Below, one piece after another: positions 15,194 to 21,712 of a DNA stretch of 24,659 nucleotides. Positions within the stretch are counted from its first letter, which is position 1. Each line of letters opens with the position of its first letter. This stretch comes from Vittaforma corneae ATCC 50505. Taxonomy: Eukaryota > Microsporidia > Nosematidae. Location: NCBI RefSeq assembly GCF_000231115.1, contig NW_006889849.1, positions 19,929 through 44,587 of the forward strand. The letters run 5' to 3'. The position numbers and the translations under genes were made by a program. Below the pieces are notes generated by a model. The model did no database searches, was not told the origin of the DNA, and saw only the letters and a program-made list of their open reading frames with translations.

Positions 15194-16213
15194 TTATACC
15201 TCAAAAGTTGTGTAGTATTTCAACGAGTGCTCCCCGAGGTCGAAAAACCGACTGAGCCTGCTGCTGATGTTTGTTAGATCAACCCCAATCGTCATCAGCT
15301 GGTGTGCATCCGCATCACCTCTAGAGTATCTTAGATCTAGCATTTTGTATGGGAAAAGCATCGGTATTGCGTCTGGGAACTCCTCAAGATCAATCCCGGC
15401 TTTCAGAATCTTCTGCCTCGTGAGCATTTCAAGGAGCATGCTGGTTGCCTCGTCAACTAACTTGGTGCGTGGGATTTTGCCTTTCAGTTTTCTTACCCTT
15501 TCTCTAATTTCAAACAGGCTGTCCATAATCTCCCTGCTCTTGCCGCCAGATTCTTCGCTGAACTCAGTGGCAATGTATTGTCCGCACCCTTGTAGACTAA
15601 ACTCGTAGTAGATGTAGTGTGCATTTGCCTCTCTTCTAAAGTCAACCATGCTGCTATGGAACTCGTCTACCTGACTGTCCTTGAGTGTCTCAAAGAGCCT
15701 GTAGAAAACCTCCCTAACGTGGCCAGTGAACCTATCCTCGACAGAGTATGTGTAGTAGAAGCTCTCGCTGCCATCGAAGTCTTCACTACTCAGGTACGGC
15801 GAGAACAATACATAGCTGAAGGTGCTGGGCATTCCTCTGCCGTTCATGTATCTCTCTGTCAGGTTTGCATCAAAGACGAGCCTTCCCCATGCCTTCCTGA
15901 AGATCCCAGTGTTTTCTTCAGTCTGCTCGTTTTCCAGGGCTTTGTTGAAAATTCCAAAGTTGCAGTCCTTCTCAACCACGGCACAGAACTGTGAGCCAAT
16001 CACACACTCTAGGTCTCGAAATACTGCCGCTCGGTACTCGTCAAGGAGACAGCTGAGCTGCGATGTGGGGCACCGCTTGTAGATGGTGCTGTTGAATGCT
16101 ACAAGAACGATGAGAGCCGGATCGAGCATGTAGGCTACAACCATCAGCAGTCTTTTAGCCCATGCCATGAGGGGCTGATGCTCCAAAGAGTCGAGAATCA
16201 CAATGCCAGCCAT
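15194..16213 (-). CDS. Unrecognised protein with N-terminal membrane anchor or signal sequence
   Basis: A 339-residue protein. After the first in-frame ATG it has hydrophobic segments (MAGIVILDSL, then RLLMVVAYM and PALIVLVAF at about 20-42) that could be a signal anchor or an uncleaved signal. A Cys-containing stretch follows (KRCPTSQLSC...LEC...QFC...KDC, about 45-85) that could form disulfides outside the cytosol. The remainder is charged, with helical segments such as EIRERVRKLKGK and aromatic patches, and ends KYYTTFEV. I recognise no domain. Its stop is 30 bases before the Pol alpha start and its start is 57 bases after the LRR gene stop, all on the minus strand. Start 16213 is the first ATG; the frame itself opens slightly earlier. 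Confidence 0.6.
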   Translation of the reverse strand: MAGIVILDSLEHQPLMAWAKRLLMVVAYMLDPALIVLVAFNSTIYKRCPTSQLSCLLDEYRAAVFRDLECVIGSQFCAVVEKDCNFGIFNKALENEQTEENTGIFRKAWGRLVFDANLTERYMNGRGMPSTFSYVLFSPYLSSEDFDGSESFYYTYSVEDRFTGHVREVFYRLFETLKDSQVDEFHSSMVDFRREANAHYIYYEFSLQGCGQYIATEFSEESGGKSREIMDSLFEIRERVRKLKGKIPRTKLVDEATSMLLEMLTRQKILKAGIDLEEFPDAIPMLFPYKMLDLRYSRGDADAHQLMTIGVDLTNISSRLSRFFDLGEHSLKYYTTFEV

Positions 16214-16269
16214 TAGTAAGAGAAGATGCAAACAGAGTAGTTTGCTTTCAGAATCGATATTGCGATCTA

Positions 16270-17046
16270 TCAGTTTATTAAACTATTTTTGCTGGGATCG
16301 GACCATCGTTTCATTCCATATGTCAGAAGAGCCATCACGACTAGTGGTATCAAAATAATCAGGAGCAATATGTATATGAATGTTCCTACCGGTATCTTGC
16401 AGCATGCCACTTTGTCCAGAAGCCGCTCTAGTGCGCCGTACCACTTAGCTCTCTGCTCCAGTATTTCCTGCCTCCTTGTTTTCTCTTCAACCGTGAAGAT
16501 TATGTTTATGCCAAAGATGCCCCTGAGGCCCTTCCTTCCCAGGAAGCCTGCTGGGTCGTCCCCCTCTGGGATCAGATTGTCGACCAGCGACATCACCTGT
16601 CTGCCTATGTCTGCATCTTCTGGCAGGTACAGTCCCTTGATCCTGTTGTGGTCCAGGTTGATATGCGCCAGCTTTGGCAAGTAGAAGATGCAGGGCGTGA
16701 CATACTCGATCTTGTTGTGCGGCATTGAGAGACTGAACAGCTTGTGCAGGTTTATGATTGTGTCTGGAATGCGTGTTATTTCACAGTTGGAGATCACTAT
16801 AAACTCAAGATTTTGAAGAGTGAAGAGGAGGTCTGGAAGGAACTCAATGGGGTTCGAGACAATTCTTAGCAGTCTGAGACTGTGGAATCTTGCAACCGTG
16901 TCTGGTATAAACTGCAGGCCGTTATTGACTAGGCCAATTGCCTCGATCTTCTCCGGGTCCTTCTGTCTGTCCTCGTCCGTGAAGTCTGTAAATCGGACGT
17001 TGTAATAAGATATGGAGTTGTCCTCAGCTGCTTTTTTTTCTTCCAT
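16270..17046 (-). CDS. Leucine-rich-repeat protein with C-terminal membrane anchor
   Basis: A 258-residue protein. About four LRRs of 22-23 residues occupy about 35-138, for example LRLLRIVSNPIEFLPDLLF, LEFIVISNCEITRIPDTII, LFSLSMPHNKIEYV and LAHINLDHNRIKGL. A charged linker (about 140-215) leads to one strong transmembrane helix at 219-244 (GTFIYILLLIILIPLVVMAL) and a short basic tail. With no signal peptide this is a tail-anchored layout, placing the LRRs in the cytosol, probably on ER or another internal membrane. The partner is unknown. ATG 17046 has CCC at 17052-17054, and an AAATTT stretch lies about 35 bases upstream. Ras-binding LRR proteins are a loose structural comparison only. Confidence 0.75.
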   Translation of the reverse strand: MEEKKAAEDNSISYYNVRFTDFTDEDRQKDPEKIEAIGLVNNGLQFIPDTVARFHSLRLLRIVSNPIEFLPDLLFTLQNLEFIVISNCEITRIPDTIINLHKLFSLSMPHNKIEYVTPCIFYLPKLAHINLDHNRIKGLYLPEDADIGRQVMSLVDNLIPEGDDPAGFLGRKGLRGIFGINIIFTVEEKTRRQEILEQRAKWYGALERLLDKVACCKIPVGTFIYILLLIILIPLVVMALLTYGMKRWSDPSKNSLIN

Positions 17047-17251
17047 GAGATGGGCTCGAAAAGCCGCCAGAACTTACAAATTTAGAACATAATAAAGGAG
17101 CACGGCTCAGAGCCTAGCGCTGCAGGTCCCAGTGGCTTTGCCAAAGCAGGCACAGACTATGGGCCAAGACTCAGGGAATGCACTGCTGAGCACACAAAAG
17201 GATGCATAAAAGACAGATTTCATGTATGCCAATACAATTTATTAGTTCTAC
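17047..17251. other. Longer intergenic gap, no gene seen
   Basis: One of the two largest gaps (205 bases), between the 3' end of the RhoGAP-containing stretch and the LRR start. It holds the LRR promoter region (AAATTT at about 17079-17084) and a G+C-richer core with the short palindrome GCTTTGCCAAAGC. I found no tRNA arms and no open frame above 20 codons. Confidence 0.4.
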
Positions 17252-18080
17252 TCAAACCTTGATCAGTTCCTTAAAATGCTCAAAGATATAGCACACAAAA
17301 TTCGACAGATGCTTTATGCCCATCCAGTTCGGCTCATTGAGGTGTGGCTTGATCAGATTTGGCATCATGATAACAGCCAGTCCTGGCAGACTTAGCTTTT
17401 TGCTTGAGTCCAACTTTTTTAACTTACTCGTAGTCTTTGCGCACACATAAACACAGTTCTCCAGTATTTTCCGGTTTGTGTACGGGAGGCTCCAAATAAA
17501 TGCCTTGGTACACGCCATCTTGTCATCCTCGTCTTGGATCTGCTCTATTTTAATCGCTATGTCGATCATCTGCCGGGGAATCACTGGGTCCTCAAATGTG
17601 CTGAAAAGAAACTTGTAAACTGCCGCGATGTCAATAACATCAAAGGCTGCCCTGAGCCTGGTCATCCCCTGCTGCTTTGAAAGCTCCGAGGCCGATATCC
17701 TCCTGAGCAGCTCCATCAGGTCTATTATTTTCTGTCTCGTGCTGTTCACCCTGAAAATCTGAGTTTTCTCCAGAGTGTCCCCAAGCAGCAGCTCGCTGGC
17801 AAGATGCAGGATCCCTGGTATTAGCAAATGGTGCTCCGAAAACCTGAAGTGCGATGGCCGCATGTCGTACTCGCTTACCCGAATCGTGCTGAGCCTTCTG
17901 AACACCCATCCAAGAAGCGACTGCTTCAGAGTCAAAACCTCCATCCAGGTAATGTACTTTCTGAGGATTTTCCTGTGGCTGTCGATAAATTCTGCTTTTT
18001 ATTCTTTCCTGTTCGTCTTCAGACACATCGTTTATTGTTACGTATCTTTTGTGCAGCTTGGGTGCCTTTTTGCGATTCAT
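17252..18080 (-). CDS. RhoGAP-domain protein, with a 5' frame break (candidate 34-base intron)
   Basis: A GTPase-activating protein for Rho-family small G proteins, acting in actin and polarity control. In the body frame, the RhoGAP domain shows IPGILHLASELLL, then KTQIFRVNSTRQKI with the arginine-finger Arg, DIAAVYKFLFSTFEDPVIP, LPYTNRKILENCVYV and LSLPGLAVIMMPNLIKP, in the canonical order. The upstream frame starting at ATG 18080 (MNRKKAPKLHKRYVTINDV) looks coding for about 41 codons and has an A+T-rich promoter box at 18093-18111, but is one frame off. Removing the GT...AG segment 17924-17957 joins the two into 264 residues. Alternatively ATG 17944 starts a 230-residue protein in the body frame and the upstream codons are 5' leader. 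The domain call is strong; the 5' structure is open. Confidence 0.8.
17924..17957 (-). other. Candidate 34-base intron in the RhoGAP gene
   Basis: On the minus strand this begins GTACAT and ends GACTCTGAAG, length 3n+1. Splicing joins ...QENPQK to QSLLGWVF in phase 0. The ATG at 17944, which would be the alternative start, lies inside it. The 3' part resembles that of the PCNA candidate (GACTCAGAAAAG). Confidence 0.35.
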
Positions 18081-18230
18081 GCACTTTGTTTGTGGAAATA
18101 AAAAATAATTTGAATGTTTAATACGTCAACAATCAAAATAATCCGTAAAGGCCCAAGGGGGATGCGTGGCGGATGCACACTGCAGTTGGTGGGGCTGCTG
18201 GTAGAAAGCTGTGATCGGCATTCCCACTTT

Positions 18231-18587
18231 TTAAGGCTCCTTGCATCCCGTGCAGCCAGCGAATAGCGAAGTAAACTGCTCCTCTGAGATATCCTCCCCG
18301 CATACTTCAAAAATACCAGACAGTGCATTCTCGTCAAGGTGCATCTTCCTTGCAGCTTCGCTGATTTTTTTCCTGCTTAAGTATCCGCCTTCCTGCAGCA
18401 TTGAAAACACCTCGCCAACTGCTGGGTCGGCTGCCCTGCTCCCCTTTTTCTCTAAGATGGCTTCGGCATTGACAAATGGCCCCATAACCCTCCTTCTTTC
18501 TGGCTTAACGCCGTTCAAGAGACAGTGTCTTCTGTACTCTAGGTATGTAATGGGCCTTCTGCTCTTCATGTCCTCTTGCTTTTCCAT
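18231..18587 (-). CDS. Small protein, possibly a degenerate EF-hand protein
   Basis: A 118-residue protein with a basic N-terminal part (RPITYLEYRRHCLLNGVKPERRR) and a C-terminal half (about 62-112) with helix-loop-helix patterning reminiscent of EF-hand pairs: EVFSMLQEGGYLSRKKISEAARKM and then ISEEQFTSLF. The calcium-ligand loops are not intact, so metal binding is doubtful; centrin- or myosin-light-chain-like proteins are loose comparisons. The family is not firmly recognised. ATG 18587 has CCC at 18599-18601. It lies 150 bases upstream of the RhoGAP start on the same strand. Confidence 0.55.
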   Translation of the reverse strand: MEKQEDMKSRRPITYLEYRRHCLLNGVKPERRRVMGPFVNAEAILEKKGSRAADPAVGEVFSMLQEGGYLSRKKISEAARKMHLDENALSGIFEVCGEDISEEQFTSLFAGCTGCKEP

Positions 18588-18750
18588 TTGTCTTGGATGG
18601 GTCTCCAGTCCTGGCCAAACATGAGGAGAATTGCCCCGCCAACCATGCTGGTCTCAGCAGCTCTTGAAACTTTGTTTATGCATCATCTTATACTATATTT
18701 ACATAAATAATCAAATCAATATGCAATCAAAATAGCATAAAGTGTGCTGT

Positions 18751-19020
18751 TTATTCCTTTTTCTTAATCTCCAGCATTTCCAGGTCCTCTCTTACTCCCA
18801 AGTCCTCTGAGTCGTCTTCAAAAACAGCTGTTTCCTTCACATTCGAGAGTATTGAATATTTCACATAGTCCCTAATCTCACACTCCTTGGACTTCTCAAT
18901 GTAGTCTCTGTAGTTGTTCAGCATGGCTTCCCTCAGTGTCCTTAGATTCTCCAGCGTTGCTTCATTGAGAGAATTTGACGACTCGTTCTCGATATACTCT
19001 GACTCGGTCTCACTTGGCAT
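18751..19020 (-). CDS. Small acidic helical protein, unknown function
   Basis: An 89-residue protein, strongly acidic at both ends (MPSETESEYIENESSN and VFEDDSEDLGVREDLEM), with a central helix of about 45 residues (LENLRTLREAMLNNYRDYIEKSKECE) that could form a coiled coil. There is no signal or membrane segment. I recognise no family. The start is well supported: CCCCC lies directly before the ATG (19021-19025). It is divergent from the first tandem paralogue with 111 bases between starts. A small subunit of a larger complex is possible, but that is a guess. Confidence 0.6.
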   Translation of the reverse strand: MPSETESEYIENESSNSLNEATLENLRTLREAMLNNYRDYIEKSKECEIRDYVKYSILSNVKETAVFEDDSEDLGVREDLEMLEIKKKE

Positions 19021-19131
19021 GGGGGCTGGAAAAGTGCTAACGTATTACACTGGCAACTTGCGACAGTATGTGCTGGGCAGCACGCCTTGTGCTAACTGCC
19101 TCTTCCTGCTTTAACTTCGGTACCCCTTAAG

Positions 19132-20304
19132 ATGAGGTGGATACTCGAAACTCTCAAGACTCTTGCCAGCGAGGGCGTAATGCTGGGAAAGAAAAGTAAA
19201 GACAAGTATTTGGCCGACAAGATACTTAGGAACAACAACTTGGAGAAGTCTCCCGGTGGCCTGGAAACATACTCGGTGCGGGTGGACGCCAGCAAAGAAC
19301 GCTGCTCGCATCTCAACAACCTCAAATGCAAGCTGTCTGAGGCAGCAGAAACACAGAAAATCGGAATCCGCGACTTCGTCCTTGAGAGCAGCTATGTAAA
19401 GAACATGCTTGGATATGAGAAGCGGTTTGTGCAGTTTCTTTCGCCCTTCCCCGTTGATGAGAAGAACGAGGCAGTATACTGCTGCGACGGGTGCTACTAC
19501 AAGTACAAGCTGGAGACCATAATAGACATGCTGGACTATGCATCCTTGGACATTGAGGCCTCGCTATTCGGTGCCATTGGGTCTGGCAGATTCACTCTGA
19601 TAGGTCTCAAGAAGAAACTCACGAAAAAGGAGATTAATGAAAAATCGAAGGAAGAGGAGGTCGAATACAAGAAGATGGTAGCGCTGTCTATGCAGCACAA
19701 TGGACAGGTGTATTTAATAGCAAGGAGCGGCAGGCGAATCTGTCTTCTGTGCATTGCAGAGCATGTCTTTGAGGGAGGGGTGAACTCAAGACATGTGTAT
19801 CTGATCAGAGATGCCGTCACCAGTGCTGAAAAGTTTGCCAGCATCACCGAGAATGACGCATACAAAATCAGCTATGTTGAGATTGATAGGATATATAGAT
19901 TTGACAGCGAGACTGGCCAGGCAGTCAACATTGTTGCGGGCAACGCTAGTAAGTTCAGGAAGGAGTACGAAGCAGTATACCCTGACGACACCATGTTTGC
20001 CGATATAAGGGCCGAGGTCAAGAGAGTTGCCAGGAGCTTCAAGCCTATGCTCAGTGCAGAGGCTATCGAAGAAATTGACAGGGCACTGGGCAGGAATGCA
20101 AAATCTGATGCCAAGACTGGCAGCAGCGGGGCAGCGCAGAAGAACTCTGGCGATCAAAGGCCTGCAGAGGACCCAGCAGCTGGACGCCCGGGGCTATTCA
20201 AGATAATTGCAGTGTGTATTGTTGCCACTGTAATCCTGTACTACACGATAAGACTGGTGATGCCCAAGAGTCCTCCGCAGATGCGCAGAGTTCCCATACT
20301 ATAG
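19132..20304 (+). CDS. Tail-anchored protein of a tandem paralogue family, copy 1
   Basis: A 390-residue protein of no family I recognise, clearly related to the next gene. Shared features in order: an N-terminal block MRWILETLKTLASEGVMLGKK (copy 2: VKWIAKCLKDLAALGVL), then DKYLADKIL; a CCDGCYYKYKLETIIDMLDYASLDIE block at about 117-142 with a CxxC pair; FTLIGLKKK; a YVEIDRIYRFD block; and a conserved stretch before a low-complexity Ser/Gly/Ala linker (about 322-352). One transmembrane helix is at about 356-376 with a short basic tail. The lack of a signal peptide suggests a cytosolic body anchored at the C-terminus. ATG 19132 has CCCC at 19123-19126. The CxxC may bind metal or form a disulfide. 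Confidence 0.7.
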   Translation: MRWILETLKTLASEGVMLGKKSKDKYLADKILRNNNLEKSPGGLETYSVRVDASKERCSHLNNLKCKLSEAAETQKIGIRDFVLESSYVKNMLGYEKRFVQFLSPFPVDEKNEAVYCCDGCYYKYKLETIIDMLDYASLDIEASLFGAIGSGRFTLIGLKKKLTKKEINEKSKEEEVEYKKMVALSMQHNGQVYLIARSGRRICLLCIAEHVFEGGVNSRHVYLIRDAVTSAEKFASITENDAYKISYVEIDRIYRFDSETGQAVNIVAGNASKFRKEYEAVYPDDTMFADIRAEVKRVARSFKPMLSAEAIEEIDRALGRNAKSDAKTGSSGAAQKNSGDQRPAEDPAAGRPGLFKIIAVCIVATVILYYTIRLVMPKSPPQMRRVPIL

Positions 20305-20417
20305 CATAATAAATAAAACTCGTTTTGTTAGCCGATTGTTTGGGTTAAACTGCGGTCTCTGTCTTCTGGCAGTTCGTTTTGCCACATCCGTTTATTTCAT
20401 CTGCCGTCACCCCTTTG

Positions 20418-21554
20418 ATGGCAGACGTAAAGTGGATTGCCAAGTGCTTAAAAGACTTGGCTGCATTGGGTGTTCTGAATACAGAAAAGCAGTCCTCGGA
20501 CGAGTACTTGAAGAACAAGCTCGTTGAAAAGAATGCCAATGTTTCTGACAACGTTAGATCGTTTAATGTCTTTCTCTATCCAAGCGCTACAAACTGTGAC
20601 AAAAAGTCAAAGGATCTCAGAAACTGCGATCTTTTTACATTTGCAAACGAAAACAAGTACATCTTCAGGGAGTTCCAATACACACCAGCCACAAAAAACC
20701 AGCCCTCCTCCCAGCAGATCCTAACGGTCAATACCGTGCAGGACTTTAAGGAGGGGCACTATTCCTGCAGCTTCTGCTACTACAAGCACCGTGTGCTGTC
20801 TCTTCTGGAAAGACTGCAGTATGCCCCATTAGAGATAGAGTTGCCGATGGCAGGCGCCAACGGAACCCAGACATTCTTCTTTGTGGGGCTGGAGATGAAG
20901 AAAAGCAAGGACGATCCAACCAAGTACAAGGTGTTCATGGGCTTTAAGTATGACTATAAGGACCCCAAGGACAGCAGAGCTGCAGTTCGCAAGCGATATG
21001 TATTGGTCTCGGCCAGCCTAGACAGTAAGGTCACGTATGTCGAGCTCATGCCCCGGGAAAATAGCGAGTACGATGTTGATATGAAGCATGTTATAACGTC
21101 GCTCCCCGTTGACGATCTCGAAGTGGAGCTGTTTGATTTGAACTCCATATACTACACCGATGAAAACATGAATGAAATAAACCTTGGCGCCGAGCGCTTT
21201 GACTCCTTTGTCCAGTCATTTGCAGTATCAGTCGACGTTGAGGGTCTATTCGAGACAGTAAGGCCTGTGGTCAGCAAGAAGCTTGATGAATGTGCCAAGC
21301 AGGCCAAGAAGCTTGAGGAGCAGGTTGGCATGATCATCTCCCAACAGACAGTAGAAAAGAAGGCGGCAGAGATTGGGATAGGAGACAAGGGTAAGGAAAA
21401 TAAGGAGGAGCAAGGCCAGAGCCTGTTCTTCTTCAGCAACAAAAAGGTCTTCGCATCTATTGCAGTAGCAACAATCGTCATACTTTTCTTCTACTATGCC
21501 TTGGGCAGGAGCAGCGAACAGGCCGACAGGAAGGAGAGGGTGGCCCTGCTTTAG
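20418..21554 (+). CDS. Tail-anchored protein of a tandem paralogue family, copy 2
   Basis: A 378-residue paralogue of the preceding gene, 113 bases downstream on the same strand. It keeps the N-terminal VKWIAKCLKDLAALGVL, the SCSFCYYKHRVLSLLERLQYAPLEIE block with CxxC at 117 and 120 (within one residue of copy 1), FFFVGLEMKK, YVELMPRE, and SIYYTDEN...INLGAERFDSF. The C-terminal third differs: a Lys/Glu-rich probable coiled coil (about 285-334) replaces the Ser/Gly linker before the membrane helix at about 345-362 and a short charged tail. ATG 20418 is the first in-frame ATG, with CCCC at 20410-20413. The low similarity despite identical layout indicates an old duplication or fast divergence. 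It converges with MCM6. Confidence 0.7.
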   Translation: MADVKWIAKCLKDLAALGVLNTEKQSSDEYLKNKLVEKNANVSDNVRSFNVFLYPSATNCDKKSKDLRNCDLFTFANENKYIFREFQYTPATKNQPSSQQILTVNTVQDFKEGHYSCSFCYYKHRVLSLLERLQYAPLEIELPMAGANGTQTFFFVGLEMKKSKDDPTKYKVFMGFKYDYKDPKDSRAAVRKRYVLVSASLDSKVTYVELMPRENSEYDVDMKHVITSLPVDDLEVELFDLNSIYYTDENMNEINLGAERFDSFVQSFAVSVDVEGLFETVRPVVSKKLDECAKQAKKLEEQVGMIISQQTVEKKAAEIGIGDKGKENKEEQGQSLFFFSNKKVFASIAVATIVILFFYYALGRSSEQADRKERVALL

Positions 21555-21712
21555 GCGAGTGCCAAACCAAAATATAAATCAGTCTACTGAGGTAACCTTA
21601 TAAATAAACACTATCTTCTACAAACATTTATTACCTACTCGGCTGGGTAGCCTCTTTATGAGCGAGCATGTCACATCGTAGTGGGCAGCAGTACTTTTGG
21701 CCGTTTTGCAAG

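Noticed and set aside
17070..17090. GTAAGT in the LRR 5' leader as a splice donor
   Set aside because: The LRR frame is complete from its own ATG and no acceptor or upstream coding exon is evident, so the match is probably chance.
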